A stretch of 64,000 nucleotides of DNA, taken from contig NZ_BMRK01000008.1 in the NCBI RefSeq assembly GCF_014648595.1, positions 1 through 64,000 on the forward strand. The letters run 5' to 3'. The notes beneath the pieces were generated by a model, which made no database searches, had not been told where the DNA came from, and saw nothing but the letters and a program-made list of their open reading frames with translations. Below are positions 42,364-52,284 of this stretch, one piece after another. The position numbers and the translations under genes were made by a program. Origin of the DNA: Nocardioides luteus. Lineage in GTDB: Bacteria > Actinomycetota > Actinomycetes > Propionibacteriales > Nocardioidaceae. The stretch's first letter is position 1. Each line of letters starts with the position of its first letter.

Positions 42364-42425
42364 CACCCTTTGGTCAATTTGGCGGCGTTTGCAGCCAGCC
42401 GGATCCGTCTCCTAGGAGACGAGGA

Positions 42426-42713
42426 TCACTTGGCGCGCTCGACGACCTCGACGAGGCGCCACCGCTTGGTCGCGGACAGCGGCCGGGTCTCCATGACCAG
42501 GACGCGGTCGCCGATGCCGGCGGTGTTCTGCTCGTCGTGGGCCTTGAGCTTGCTCGTACGGCGCATGACCTTGCCGTAGAGCGGGTGCTTCACGCGGTCC
42601 TCGACCTCGACGACGATGGTCTTCTCCATCTTGTCGCTGACGACGAGGCCCTCGCGCACCTTGCGCGTGTTGCGCTCGGTGCCCTCAGTGGGCTCAGTGG
42701 TGGACTCAGCCAT
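42426..42713 (-). CDS. rpsQ: 30S ribosomal protein S17
   Basis: A 95-aa OB-fold assembly protein. The core [20 protein letters not shown] and RHPLYGK-like [19 protein letters not shown] are standard. About 18 extra N-terminal residues ([15 protein letters not shown]) are Thr/Glu-rich. The start lies one base after the rpmC stop. Last gene of the S10 group. Confidence 0.97.
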   Translation of the reverse strand: MAESTTEPTEGTERNTRKVREGLVVSDKMEKTIVVEVEDRVKHPLYGKVMRRTSKLKAHDEQNTAGIGDRVLVMETRPLSATKRWRLVEVVERAK

Positions 42714-42714
42714 C

Positions 42715-42957
42715 TCAGGCCTCCTCGGTGGTCTCGGTGCCCGGGGCCACGCGGATGCCGAGCTCGCGCTCCCGCACCACGGTGTAGATCCGGGCGATGT
42801 CCTTCTTGACGGTGCGGAGCCGACCGTGGCTCTCCAGCTGGCCGGTGGCCGCCTGGAACCGGAGGTTGAACAGCTCCTCCTTCGCCTCGCGCAGCTTCGC
42901 CTCGAGGTCGACGTCGGTGAGCTCGTCCAGCTCGAACGCCTGCAGGGAGTTGGCCAT
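42715..42957 (-). CDS. rpmC: 50S ribosomal protein L29
   Basis: An 80-aa two-helix protein near the tunnel exit, with [20 protein letters not shown] and [21 protein letters not shown] short acidic tail ([10 protein letters not shown]) ends it. The ATG shares one base with the rplP stop, so the two are coupled. Confidence 0.97.
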   Translation of the reverse strand: MANSLQAFELDELTDVDLEAKLREAKEELFNLRFQAATGQLESHGRLRTVKKDIARIYTVVRERELGIRVAPGTETTEEA

Positions 42958-43376
42958 CAGAACTCACCAGCCTCTCGCGTGATGAAACGGCACTTCATGG
43001 GCAGCTTGTGGATCGCGCGGCGCATCGCCTCGCGGGCCGTGTTCTCGTCGACACCGGAGAGCTCGAACATGACGCGGCCCGGCTTGACGTTGGCGACCCA
43101 CCACTCGGGCGAACCCTTACCGGAACCCATGCGGGTCTCGGCAGGCTTCTTGGTCAGCGGGACGTCGGGGTAGATGTTGATCCACACCTTGCCGCCTCGC
43201 TTGATGTGACGAGTCATCGCGATACGCGCCGCCTCGATCTGGCGGTTGGTCACGTAGTGACCCTCGATCGCCTGGATGCCGAAGTCACCGAAGGCCAGCT
43301 TGGTGCCACCCTTGGCCACGCCAGTGCGCTTGGGGTGGTGCTGCTTGCGGTGCTTGACTCGACGGGGCATCAGCAT
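42957..43376 (-). CDS. rplP: 50S ribosomal protein L16
   Basis: A 139-aa protein at the peptidyl-transferase side. [20 protein letters not shown], the loop [19 protein letters not shown] and [20 protein letters not shown] are diagnostic. Starts three bases after rpsC. Confidence 0.98.
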   Translation of the reverse strand: MLMPRRVKHRKQHHPKRTGVAKGGTKLAFGDFGIQAIEGHYVTNRQIEAARIAMTRHIKRGGKVWINIYPDVPLTKKPAETRMGSGKGSPEWWVANVKPGRVMFELSGVDENTAREAMRRAIHKLPMKCRFITREAGEF

Positions 43377-43379
43377 GGA

Positions 43380-44203
<824 letters not shown>

Positions 44204-44204
<1 letters not shown>

Positions 44205-44623
44205 TACTTCTTACCGCCCTTCTCGACGACGTCGGCCGGCTGAACGGCCAGGGTGATGTGCGAGGTCCGCTTGTTGATGCGGGTCGCACGGCCCTGGGCG
44301 CGAGGACGCCAGCGCTTCATGGTCGGACCCTCGTCGACCATCGCGACCGAGACGACGAGGTCGTCACGGTCCAGACCCTCGGTCGACACCGCGTTGGCGA
44401 TGGCGCTCTCGAGGACCTTGTAAACAGTCTCGGAGGCTGCCTGCGGCGCGAACTGCAGCAGGGACAGGGCCTCGTCGACGGGCAGGCCGCGGACCATGTC
44501 GACGACCCGGCGTGCCTTCATCGGAGTGATCCGCACGAAGCGGGCACTCGCGAAGGCACCCGGCTGGTCGCCGAGCAGGGAGTCGCGGCGGGCGCTTACG
44601 CGCACACGCTCGGTGGTGCTCAT
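44204..44623 (-). CDS. rplV: 50S ribosomal protein L22
   Basis: A 139-aa tunnel protein whose beta hairpin lines the exit constriction. [20 protein letters not shown] and [20 protein letters not shown] (the loop where macrolide-resistance changes occur) are visible, with nothing abnormal in the loop. It overlaps rpsS by four bases and shares one base with rpsC. Confidence 0.98.
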
Positions 44624-44901
44624 CGACGCCGTCCCTTCCGATCGTCCTTGATGTGACCCTTGAAAGTGCGGGTCGGAGCGAACTCGCCCAGCTTGTGACC
44701 GACCATCGAGTCGGACACGAAGACCGGGACATGCTTGCGACCGTCGTGCACCGCGATGGTGTGACCGATCATCTCGGGCACGATCATCGAGCGGCGCGAC
44801 CAGGTCTTGATCACGTTGTGGGTGCCCTTCTCGTTCTCGGCGTCGACCTTCTTCTGAAGGTGATCGTCGACGAAGGGGCCCTTCTTCAGGCTGCGAGGCA
44901 T
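44620..44901 (-). CDS. rpsS: 30S ribosomal protein S19
   Basis: A 93-aa head protein. [20 protein letters not shown] and [20 protein letters not shown] are diagnostic. It follows rplB by three bases and overlaps rplV by four. Confidence 0.98.
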   Translation of the reverse strand: MPRSLKKGPFVDDHLQKKVDAENEKGTHNVIKTWSRRSMIVPEMIGHTIAVHDGRKHVPVFVSDSMVGHKLGEFAPTRTFKGHIKDDRKGRRR

Positions 44902-44904
44902 TGC

Positions 44905-45741
44905 TTACTTCCTACCCTTCCCGCTCTTACGGCGGCGGATGATCTGCGAGTCAGAGGCCTTGCGCTTGCGCGTGCGGCCCTCGGGCTTGCCCCAGGGGCT
45001 GACCGGGTGACGGCCACCAGAGGTCTTACCCTCACCACCACCGTGCGGGTGGTCGACCGGGTTCATGACGACACCGCGGACGGTCGGGCGGACGCCCTTC
45101 CAGCGCATACGGCCGGCCTTACCCCAGTTGATGTTGGACTGCTCGGCGTTGCCGACCTCGCCGACCGTCGCGCGGCAGCGCACGTCGACGAACCGCATCT
45201 CACCCGAAGGCATGCGCAGCGTGGCCTTGGAGCCCTCGCGAGCGACCAGCTGGGCGCTCATGCCGGCGGAGCGGGCGATCTTCGCGCCGCCACCCGGACG
45301 CAGCTCAACGTTGTGGATGGTGGTACCAACCGGGATGTTGCGCAGCGGGAGGTTGTTGCCGGGCTTGATGTCAGCGGTGGGACCGGACTCGACGACCGTG
45401 CCCTGGGTGACGCCGACGGGCGCGAGGATGTAGCGCTTCTCGCCGTCGAAGTAGTGCAGCAGGGCGATGCGCGCGGTGCGGTTCGGGTCGTACTCGATGT
45501 GAGCGACCTTGGCCGGCACGCCGTCTTTGTCGTAGCGACGGAAGTCGATGATCCGGTAGGCGCGCTTGTGACCGCCACCCTGGTGACGCGTGGTGACGCG
45601 ACCCTGGTTGTTGCGGCCACCCTTCTTCGGAAGGGGCTTGGTCAGCGACTTCTCCGGCGTGGTCCGAGTGACCTCGGCGAAGTCGGCCACCGACGAGCCA
45701 CGACGGCCCGGGGTGGTCGGCTTGTACTTACGAATAGCCAT
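44905..45741 (-). CDS. rplB: 50S ribosomal protein L2
   Basis: A 278-aa core protein needed for subunit joining and peptidyl-transferase structure. [40 protein letters not shown] and [20 protein letters not shown] (with the conserved active-site-side His) are present. 16 bases after rplW. Confidence 0.98.
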   Translation of the reverse strand: MAIRKYKPTTPGRRGSSVADFAEVTRTTPEKSLTKPLPKKGGRNNQGRVTTRHQGGGHKRAYRIIDFRRYDKDGVPAKVAHIEYDPNRTARIALLHYFDGEKRYILAPVGVTQGTVVESGPTADIKPGNNLPLRNIPVGTTIHNVELRPGGGAKIARSAGMSAQLVAREGSKATLRMPSGEMRFVDVRCRATVGEVGNAEQSNINWGKAGRMRWKGVRPTVRGVVMNPVDHPHGGGEGKTSGGRHPVSPWGKPEGRTRKRKASDSQIIRRRKSGKGRK

Positions 45742-45757
45742 GTTCAGTCAGTCCTTC

Positions 45758-46054
45758 TCACGCGCCGAAGATGTCGATGCGGTCGCCCTCAGCCAGGGAG
45801 ACGATCGCGCGCTTGGTGTCGGGGCGCTTGCCCAGGCCGTAGCGGGTACGGCGGGCCTTGCCCTTGCGGTTGATCGTGTTGACCGAGGTCACCTTGACGT
45901 CGAACACCTTCTCGACCGCGATCTTGATCTCGGTCTTGTTCGCGTCGGGGCGAACGATGAAGGTGTACTTGTTCTGGTCGAGGAGGCCGTAGCTCTTCTC
46001 GGAGACCACCGGCGCGATCAGGATGTCGCGGGGGTCGTAGTGCAGCGTGCTCAC
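45758..46054 (-). CDS. rplW: 50S ribosomal protein L23
   Basis: A 98-aa protein at the tunnel exit, docking site for trigger factor and [23 protein letters not shown] and [20 protein letters not shown] are typical. It overlaps rplD by four bases. Confidence 0.97.
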   Translation of the reverse strand: MSTLHYDPRDILIAPVVSEKSYGLLDQNKYTFIVRPDANKTEIKIAVEKVFDVKVTSVNTINRKGKARRTRYGLGKRPDTKRAIVSLAEGDRIDIFGA

Positions 46055-46947
46055 TTGTCAGCCTCCTCAGCCTTCTTCTTGCCGGCCTCGACGAAGCCTG
46101 CGGCGATGGCGTCCTCGGCGGACTTGAAGTAGAACTCCGCCTTGGTGGACTCGTACCAACGGCCGCCCGGGGCGTGGAACTTCTTGTCCTTGCCCTTGAC
46201 GTTGCCCTTGATGTCGTAACCCTCGGGAGCCGAGCCGTCCTCGAGCGGCGCGACAGCACCCTCGGGGAGGTCGGTCTCGGTGGCGGGCGCCGCGGCGGGC
46301 TCCTTGATCGCGTCCTTCTCGACCTCACCGATGGTGACGGTCTCCTTGGTCGCGACGGCCTTGCCGGAGACGAAGACCTCGTAGGCGGCCTTGGAGAAGA
46401 CCACGTCGTCGGAGACGAGCACGTCGTAGGTGTTGAGCTGGTCGGCCCAGAGCAGGTGCACCTCGGGGGCGTTGCGCAGGCTCAGCGCGGCGACGGACTC
46501 GGAACGGTCCAGCACCACGAGGAAGCGCTTCGCGTCGGAGAGGCCCTTGAGGGCGCTCAGCGCGGCCTTGGTCGAGGGCGCCTCGAGGGCGAACTCGGCG
46601 ACGTGGATCTGGCCGGCGCGGGCCCGGTCGGAGAGGGCACCGCGGAGGGCGGCGGCCTTCATCTTCTTGGGGGTGCGCTGGCTGTAGTCACGCGGCTGCG
46701 GGCCGTGGACGGTGCCACCACCGGCGAACTGCGGCGCGCGGGTCGAACCCTGGCGGGCGCGACCGGTGCCCTTCTGCTTGTAGGGCTTGCGGCCACCGCC
46801 GCGGACCTCGCCGCGGGTCTTGGTGGCGTGCGTGCCCTGGCGCGCAGCGGCCTGCTGCGCGACGACGACCTGGTGGATCAGCGGGATGTTGAGCTCAACA
46901 TCGAAGATCTCAGCCGGGAAGTCGACCTTGACGGTCTTGATAGCCAT
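46051..46947 (-). CDS. rplD: 50S ribosomal protein L4 with extra C-terminal domain
   Basis: The L4 core occupies residues 1 to about 210: the tunnel loop [20 protein letters not shown] and [20 protein letters not shown], then [21 protein letters not shown] linker rich in Ala/Pro/Glu follows, then residues 243-288 form a compact domain ([35 protein letters not shown]) that resembles the small actinobacterial sunset-type domain found at ends of unrelated proteins. Total 298 aa against about 205-220 usually. It is two bases after rplC and overlaps rplW. The extra domain's function is unknown. Confidence 0.96.
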   Translation of the reverse strand: MAIKTVKVDFPAEIFDVELNIPLIHQVVVAQQAAARQGTHATKTRGEVRGGGRKPYKQKGTGRARQGSTRAPQFAGGGTVHGPQPRDYSQRTPKKMKAAALRGALSDRARAGQIHVAEFALEAPSTKAALSALKGLSDAKRFLVVLDRSESVAALSLRNAPEVHLLWADQLNTYDVLVSDDVVFSKAAYEVFVSGKAVATKETVTIGEVEKDAIKEPAAAPATETDLPEGAVAPLEDGSAPEGYDIKGNVKGKDKKFHAPGGRWYESTKAEFYFKSAEDAIAAGFVEAGKKKAEEADK

Positions 46948-46949
46948 GA

Positions 46950-47606
46950 TCAGGCCTCCAGCTTCTTAGCAGCCGAGCGGAGGACCACGAGGCCACCCTT
47001 GGGGCCAGGAATGGCGCCCTTGACCAGGATGAGGCCCTTCTCGGTGTCGACGGCGTGCACGGTCAGGTTCTGGGTGGTGACGGTGTCAGTACCCATGTGG
47101 CCGGCCATGCGGACGCCCTTGAACACGCGACCCGGGGTGGCGCAGGCGCCGATCGATCCCGGCTTGCGGTGGTTGCGGTGGGCACCGTGGGAGGCGCCGA
47201 CACCGGAGAAGCCGTGACGCTTCATGGTGCCTGCGAAACCCTTGCCCTTCGAGGTGCCCGTCACGTCGATCTCCTCGCCGATGGCGAAGGTGTCGACGGG
47301 GAGCTCCTGGCCGGCGGCGTAGGACGCGGCGTCGGCGGTGCGGATCTCGGCCAGGTGGCGGCGCGGCGTGGTGCCGGCCTTCTCGAACTGGCCGACGCCC
47401 GGCTTGTTCACCTTACGGCCGTCGATCTCGCCGTAGCCGATCTGCACGGCGTTGTAGCCGTCGACCTCGGGGGTGCGGACCTGGGTCACGACGTTGGTGT
47501 TCGCCGCGATGACGGTCACAGGGACGACGACGTTGTTCTCGTCCCACAGCTGGGTCATGCCGAGCTTGGTGCCCAGGAGACCCTTCACGTTGCGTTCGAT
47601 CGTCAT
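46950..47606 (-). CDS. rplC: 50S ribosomal protein L3
   Basis: A 218-aa protein reaching the peptidyl-transferase centre. [40 protein letters not shown] and [20 protein letters not shown] are diagnostic. ATG at 47606 is ten bases after the rpsJ stop; the frame continues upstream only as an rpsJ shadow. Confidence 0.98.
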   Translation of the reverse strand: MTIERNVKGLLGTKLGMTQLWDENNVVVPVTVIAANTNVVTQVRTPEVDGYNAVQIGYGEIDGRKVNKPGVGQFEKAGTTPRRHLAEIRTADAASYAAGQELPVDTFAIGEEIDVTGTSKGKGFAGTMKRHGFSGVGASHGAHRNHRKPGSIGACATPGRVFKGVRMAGHMGTDTVTTQNLTVHAVDTEKGLILVKGAIPGPKGGLVVLRSAAKKLEA

Positions 47607-47616
47607 GTCGTCAACC

Positions 47617-47925
47617 TCAGAGCTTGATCTCGATGTCGACACCAGCAGGCAGGTCGAGCCGCATGAGGGAGTCAACAGTCTTCGGGGTCGGGTCGATGAT
47701 GTCGATGAGGCGCTTGTGGGTGCGCATCTCGAAGTGCTCGCGCGAGTCCTTGTACTTGTGGGGCGAGCGGATGACGCAGTACACGTTCTTCTCGGTCGGC
47801 AGCGGCACCGGGCCGGCGACCTTGGCACCCGTACGGGTGACCGTGTCCACGATCTTTCGCGCCGAGGTGTCGATCACCTCGTGGTCATAGGCCTTGAGCC
47901 TGATGCGGATCTTCTGTCCCGCCAT
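47617..47925 (-). CDS. rpsJ: 30S ribosomal protein S10
   Basis: A 102-aa head protein, also the NusB/NusG partner in antitermination. [20 protein letters not shown] and [20 protein letters not shown] are typical. First gene of the S10 operon. In many actinobacteria it follows tuf directly; here 12.5 kb separates them, so this gene must have its own promoter. Confidence 0.98.
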   Translation of the reverse strand: MAGQKIRIRLKAYDHEVIDTSARKIVDTVTRTGAKVAGPVPLPTEKNVYCVIRSPHKYKDSREHFEMRTHKRLIDIIDPTPKTVDSLMRLDLPAGVDIEIKL

Positions 47926-48338
47926 CTGTCTCTCTCGTCCTTCTTGGTCAGCGTGCCGCGTGCTACAGGCGTCCTCCGGCTGAGTCGGCCCGGTTGCTCA
48001 CCTCCGGCTCCGACCCCCGCGGTCGGGCGTGTCGCTTATTTTCTACAAGCGAACGCCGACTTCGCGACGGGAACTTCACCATCAGCTTCACTGGAATCAC
48101 GTCTTCGGGATGGGCACACGGCGACCACCGACCACATCCGGACAGGCTGATCAGCCTGCTCAGGTGACGCGATTCAGTAGTCAATGTGTGCACACCCCAG
48201 CGCACATTCACTGGAGCAACCCGAGAATCTTGTCACGCGTACGCAGGTGGCTCCAAATCAACGATGACGGCTGGGTGGCTCTGAGAGGATGCCCCCAACC
48301 GAGCGAGTTCGCCGGTCGTCGCGACGAGGAGCTTTCAG
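47926..48338. other. Non-coding control region between rpsJ and the membrane-protein gene
   Basis: The only stretch over 300 bases without a gene. It must hold the S10 operon promoter and the start region of the plus-strand operon. Visible elements: a hairpin ccgacc/ggtcgg at 48010-48026; an AT-rich tcgctt/aagcga repeat around ttttctac at 48032-48052, whose minus strand reads TAGAAAAT, a possible -10; the 16-bp perfect palindrome caggctgatcagcctg at 48143-48158; and the 10-bp palindrome gtgtgcacac at 48186-48195. The ribosome site gaggag lies before 48339. I could not define a convincing -35/-10 pair. Confidence 0.6.
48143..48158. promoter_or_regulatory. 16-bp perfect palindrome upstream of rpsJ
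   Basis: caggctgatcagcctg is fully palindromic and lies about 220 bases upstream of rpsJ and 180 bases upstream of the divergent gene. It could be a regulator binding site shared by both directions. Confidence 0.5.
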
Positions 48339-49466
48339 ATGTCAGGAGCGTGGCCACCCCCACCGGGTGAGCAACCTCAACAGGGTACGGCCACCCCGCC
48401 CACCCCTCCCCCGCCGGGCCAGCAGCTCCAGCCCGCCGCCCCGCCCCAGCAGGCCGGGTGGGGCCAGGGCCAGGGCCAGCAGCCGGCATGGGCCCAGCCG
48501 CTCCCCCCGGCCCACAAGCCGGGCGCGATCCCGCTGCGCCCCCTGGGTCTCGGCGACATGCTCGACGGCGCCTTCCGGCTCGTACGCTTCAACCCCGGCG
48601 CCACCGTCGGCGCCTCGGTCCTCGTCGCGGCCGTCGCGATGGCGATCCCGCTGGTCGTCACGGGGGTCATCACGTTCACCGGCGACAGCCTCGAGGCCTT
48701 CGGCACCTCCCTCGACGACCCGAACTACGTGCCCGGCAACTCCGAGATCGTCGGGATCGCCGCGGCCTTCGGCTCGCTCTTCGTCGGGACGATCCTGCAG
48801 GCCTTCGGCACCATCCTGGTCTCCGGGATGATCTCCCACGTCTCCCACGCCGCCGCGATCGGCAAGAAGCTCACTCTCACCGAGGCCTGGGCGGCGACCC
48901 ACGGCAACCGCTGGCGGCTGATCGGGCTGGCGGTGCTGTTCACGCTCCTCTATCTGGTGGCGGTGGCGGTCGCCGTGGTGCCGGTCGTGGCGCTCGCGAT
49001 CACCGTCGACAACCCGGTCCCCGCGATCCTGGTCGGCCTGCTCATGCTCCTGCTGCTCCTGGTCGGCTCGGTCTTCGTCTCGGTCCGGTTCTACCTGCTC
49101 GCCGTCCCAGCGCTGATGCTGGAGAACGCCGGCATCATCGGTGCGGTCCGTCGCGCCTGGCGGCTCTCGACCCGGCAGTTCTGGCGGCTCCTGGGGATCT
49201 GGCTGCTCACCGCGCTCATCGCCGGCTTCGCCTCTCAGATCGTCGGTTTCCCGGTCAGCCTGATCGCCAGCTTCGTCGGGATCGCGGTGCCGGACCTCTA
49301 CTTCCTGGCGACCATCGGAGGAAGCGCACTCGCGACCGTGATGGCCGCCGCGATCGCGACCCCGTTCACGGGCGCGGTGACCAACCTGCAGTACCTCGAC
49401 CAGCGCATCCGCAAGGAGTCCTACGAGGTCGAGCTGATGGAGCAGGCCGGGCTGCTGACCAGATGA
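48339..49466 (+). CDS. Membrane protein with Pro/Gln-rich tail, first gene of the MoxR block
   Basis: A 375-aa integral membrane protein. Residues 1-65 are a Pro/Gln/Gly-rich cytoplasmic tail ending in AIPLRPLGLGDMLDGAFRLVR, a motif seen in glycerophosphodiesterase-type membrane domains of actinobacteria. About six hydrophobic segments follow. No catalytic motif is visible. The ATG follows GAGGAGCTTTCAG. Its stop overlaps the next ATG (ATGA). By order it matches the first gene of the mycobacterial moxR2 block (Rv3689-like, from memory). Confidence 0.75.
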   Translation: MSGAWPPPPGEQPQQGTATPPTPPPPGQQLQPAAPPQQAGWGQGQGQQPAWAQPLPPAHKPGAIPLRPLGLGDMLDGAFRLVRFNPGATVGASVLVAAVAMAIPLVVTGVITFTGDSLEAFGTSLDDPNYVPGNSEIVGIAAAFGSLFVGTILQAFGTILVSGMISHVSHAAAIGKKLTLTEAWAATHGNRWRLIGLAVLFTLLYLVAVAVAVVPVVALAITVDNPVPAILVGLLMLLLLLVGSVFVSVRFYLLAVPALMLENAGIIGAVRRAWRLSTRQFWRLLGIWLLTALIAGFASQIVGFPVSLIASFVGIAVPDLYFLATIGGSALATVMAAAIATPFTGAVTNLQYLDQRIRKESYEVELMEQAGLLTR

Positions 49467-50074
49467 TGCTCCTCCGACAGACTCCTCCTCTGGCGCCGAC
49501 GCCCGAGGAGGGTCGCTCCTGGCTCCAGCGCGAGCTGGCCAAGCCCGAATACCACGACCTCGACATCGTCGAGCGGATCCTGCGCTGGATCGAGCGCACC
49601 TTCTCCGGCCGCCTGCCGTCGCCCGACGACGTGCCGTGGGTGCAGACCGCCGCCGCGCTCGTCGTCTTCGCGCTGCTCCTGGTCGGTCTCGGGCTGCTCG
49701 TCTCCCGGGCCCGGCGCAGCCCCCGGGTGGCCCGCGACCGCAACGGCGACGTCCTCACCGACGAGGCGCTCTCCGCGGCCGAGCTGCGCGAGCGGGCCGA
49801 GGCTGCGTACGCGGCGGGAGATCATCGCACCGCGGTGGTCGACGGGTTCCGGGCGCTCGCCCGGCGGCAGGTCGAACGCGGCCGCCTGGCCGAGGACCCC
49901 GGTCTGACCGCGCTCGAGGTCGCGGCGAGCCTGGAGCGCGAGATGTCCCTCGGCGGCCGGGCCGGGCGGGCCGCGGAGCTGTTCGACGAGGTGCTCTACG
50001 GAGATCACCCGGCCACGGGTGAGCAGGCCCGGGGCGTACTCGATCTCGAGCAGGAGCTGGCGGTGAGCCGATGA
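49463..50074 (+). CDS. DUF4129 membrane protein
   Basis: A 203-aa protein with one hydrophobic helix (TAAALVVFALLLVGLGLLVS) and a C-terminal cytoplasmic DUF4129-like helical domain: LRERAEAAYAAGDHRTAVVDGFRALARRQVERG then DPGLTALEVAASL. DUF4129 proteins accompany MoxR/DUF58 and transglutaminase-type membrane modules. The start overlaps the preceding stop by four bases and its own stop overlaps the next ATG by four. Two adjacent ATGs make the first residues uncertain by one. Confidence 0.85.
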   Translation: MMLLRQTPPLAPTPEEGRSWLQRELAKPEYHDLDIVERILRWIERTFSGRLPSPDDVPWVQTAAALVVFALLLVGLGLLVSRARRSPRVARDRNGDVLTDEALSAAELRERAEAAYAAGDHRTAVVDGFRALARRQVERGRLAEDPGLTALEVAASLEREMSLGGRAGRAAELFDEVLYGDHPATGEQARGVLDLEQELAVSR

Positions 50075-51216
50075 CGGTCTCGACAGGCTCGACGGTCTCG
50101 ACGAGCTCGACCACCACCGGAGGCTGGTTCCGGCGGAAGCGGCCGGTGCTCATCGTGGCGCTGGCGTTCGTGGTCGCGGTCGTGCTGGCCTACCTCGCGG
50201 CGCCGAAGGGCGGGGAGTCCTATGCCCCCTTCGACCCCGAGAGCCCCGACCCCGACGGCTCGCGGGCGCTGGCCCAGGTGCTGGAGCAGCACGGCGTCGA
50301 CGTGGAGGTCGTGCGGTCCTCGAAGCAGCTGGAGGACACCGAGATCGGCTCGGACACGACCGTGTTCGTGACCGGCACCGATGCGCTCGGGGAGAACACC
50401 GCCACGCGGCTGCGCGAGCGCACCGCGGACGCCGGGGACCTCGTCCTGGCCGAGCCCGCTCCCTACGTCTCCACGATGCTCGGCATCCCCTACGCGATCT
50501 CCCAGACCTCCGAGACCGTCGAGGCCGGGTGCGACGACCCGCGCTGGGAGGGGCTCAGCATCAGGGCCGACGCGGTCACGACGTACGACGCCGGTTCCTG
50601 CTTCACCCACGACGACGGCGCGGTGCTCGCGCCCGGGGACGGCCTCACCGTCTGGGGCGCGCCGCAGGTGCTGACCAACGAGCAGATCGTGCGTGCCGAC
50701 AACGCGGCGGTGGGGCTGCGGCTGCTCGGCGCGACCGACCGGCTGGTCTGGTACGTCCCCGCGCTCGAGGATCTCGCCCCCGACGAGGCCCACTCCCCCA
50801 GCTCCCTGCTGCCGCGCTGGATCACGCCCGCGCTGTGGCTCCTGCTGTTCACCGTGGTCGCGCTCGCCATCGCCCGCGGACGCCGGCTGGGCCCGCTGGC
50901 GGTCGAGCCGCTGCCGGTCCACGTGCGCGCCGGTGAGACCACCCGCAGCCTGGGCCGGCTCTACCGTCGCTCCGGCGACCGCACCCACGCGGGCACCACG
51001 CTGCGGCAGGCAGCCCGCACCCGGCTCGCCCAGCGCCTGCGGCTGGGTCGCGACGCCACTTCGGAGGCGGTCGTAGGGGCCGTCGCCCGCAGCACCGGAC
51101 GACCCGGTCTCGAGGTCTCGGCACTGCTCACCGATGCTCCGCTCGAGAACGACCACGACCTGATCACGCTGGCGAACGCGCTGGCCGCCCTTGAGGAAGA
51201 GGTACGACACCCATGA
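50071..51216 (+). CDS. DUF4350 membrane protein
   Basis: A 381-aa protein with one N-terminal helix (KRPVLIVALAFVVAVVLAYL), an external or soluble domain with DPDGSRALAQVLEQHGVDVEVV typical of DUF4350, a second hydrophobic helix near residue 255 (ALWLLLFTVVALAIARG) and a C-terminal cytoplasmic part. Its first residues (TVSTGSTVSTSSTTTGG) are encoded by the dispersed repeat also seen in hrpA. ATGA overlaps link it to both neighbours. Function unknown. Confidence 0.85.
   Translation: MTVSTGSTVSTSSTTTGGWFRRKRPVLIVALAFVVAVVLAYLAAPKGGESYAPFDPESPDPDGSRALAQVLEQHGVDVEVVRSSKQLEDTEIGSDTTVFVTGTDALGENTATRLRERTADAGDLVLAEPAPYVSTMLGIPYAISQTSETVEAGCDDPRWEGLSIRADAVTTYDAGSCFTHDDGAVLAPGDGLTVWGAPQVLTNEQIVRADNAAVGLRLLGATDRLVWYVPALEDLAPDEAHSPSSLLPRWITPALWLLLFTVVALAIARGRRLGPLAVEPLPVHVRAGETTRSLGRLYRRSGDRTHAGTTLRQAARTRLAQRLRLGRDATSEAVVGAVARSTGRPGLEVSALLTDAPLENDHDLITLANALAALEEEVRHP
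50074..50115. repeat. Dispersed repeat copy at the start of the DUF4350 gene
   Basis: acggtctcgacaggctcgac at 50074-50093 matches 5061-5080 exactly, and a further ggtctcgacgagctcgacca follows. It begins right after the start codon, in the plus orientation, and encodes Ser/Thr-rich residues, whereas the hrpA copy is read on the opposite strand as Val-Glu-Pro. Confidence 0.7.
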
Positions 51217-52196
51217 CCCAATCCGAGACCATCACCTCCGTGTCGCCCGACGACGCGCGGGAGCGGCTCACCGCGGTCCGGGCCGAGGTCGCCAAGGCGG
51301 TCGTCGGGCAGGACGCCGCGGTCTCCGGGCTCCTGGTGGCGCTGGTGTGCGGCGGCCACGTGCTCATGGAGGGCGTGCCCGGCACCGCCAAGACGCTGCT
51401 GGTGCGGTCGCTGTCGGCCGCGCTGTCGGTGGAGACCCGCCGGGTGCAGTTCACCCCGGACCTGATGCCCGGTGACATCACCGGGTCGATGGTGGTCGAG
51501 TCGTCCCACGGCTCGCTGACCTTCCGCGAGGGGCCCGTCTTCACCAACCTGCTCCTCGCCGACGAGATCAACCGCACGCCTCCGAAGACCCAGTCGGCGC
51601 TGCTCGAGGCGATGGAGGAGGGCCAGGTCTCCGTCGACGGCGTCACCCGCGCGCTGCCGCAGCCGTTCCTGGTCGCCGCCACCCAGAACCCGATCGAGTA
51701 CGAAGGCGTCTACCCGCTCCCTGAGGCCCAGCTCGACCGGTTCCTGCTGAAGGTCGTCCTGCCGGTGCCGGAGCGCGACGACGAGGTGCAGATCCTCACC
51801 CGGCACGCCTCCGGCTTCGACCCGCGCGACGTCGCCGGTGCCGGGGTTCGTGCGGTCGCCTCGGGTGCCGACATCGAGGCCGCCCGGCAGCTCGTCGCGT
51901 CGGTGCAGGTATCCCCCGAGGTCACCGGCTACATCGTCGACATCGCCCGTGCGACCCGGGAGTCGCCGTCGCTCTCGGCCGGGGTGTCCCCGCGAGGCGC
52001 CACCGCGCTGCTCCGCTCCGCGCGGGCCTGGGCCTGGCTGGCCGGTCGCGACTTCGTCACTCCCGACGACGTGAAGTCGTTGGCCCACGCCACCCTGGCC
52101 CACCGCCTCGCGCTGCGTCCCGAGGCCGAGCTCGAGGGCGTCCAGGTCGGCCAGGTCCTCAGCTCCGCCATCGGCGCGGTCCCCGTCCCCCGATGA
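51213..52196 (+). CDS. MoxR-family AAA+ ATPase
   Basis: A 327-aa AAA+ ATPase. Walker A is MEGVPGTAKTLLVRSL, Walker B-like LLADEINRTPPKTQSALLEAMEE, sensor 1 ATQNPIEYEGVYPLPEAQLDRF, then the lid domain. MoxR ATPases act as chaperones that mature or activate partner proteins, commonly with a DUF58/VWA protein. The DUF58 gene lies 88 bases downstream. Coupled to the DUF4350 gene by ATGA. Order DUF4350-MoxR-DUF58 recalls mycobacterial Rv3691-moxR2-Rv3693. Confidence 0.94.
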   Translation: MTQSETITSVSPDDARERLTAVRAEVAKAVVGQDAAVSGLLVALVCGGHVLMEGVPGTAKTLLVRSLSAALSVETRRVQFTPDLMPGDITGSMVVESSHGSLTFREGPVFTNLLLADEINRTPPKTQSALLEAMEEGQVSVDGVTRALPQPFLVAATQNPIEYEGVYPLPEAQLDRFLLKVVLPVPERDDEVQILTRHASGFDPRDVAGAGVRAVASGADIEAARQLVASVQVSPEVTGYIVDIARATRESPSLSAGVSPRGATALLRSARAWAWLAGRDFVTPDDVKSLAHATLAHRLALRPEAELEGVQVGQVLSSAIGAVPVPR

Positions 52197-52284
52197 CCCC
52201 GCCCCGCCGACCCGTCGAATTCTGGCGTCGAGACGTCAGAGATCGACACCGGGACGTCGATCTTCGTGAGGCGAGGAGCCGCTG

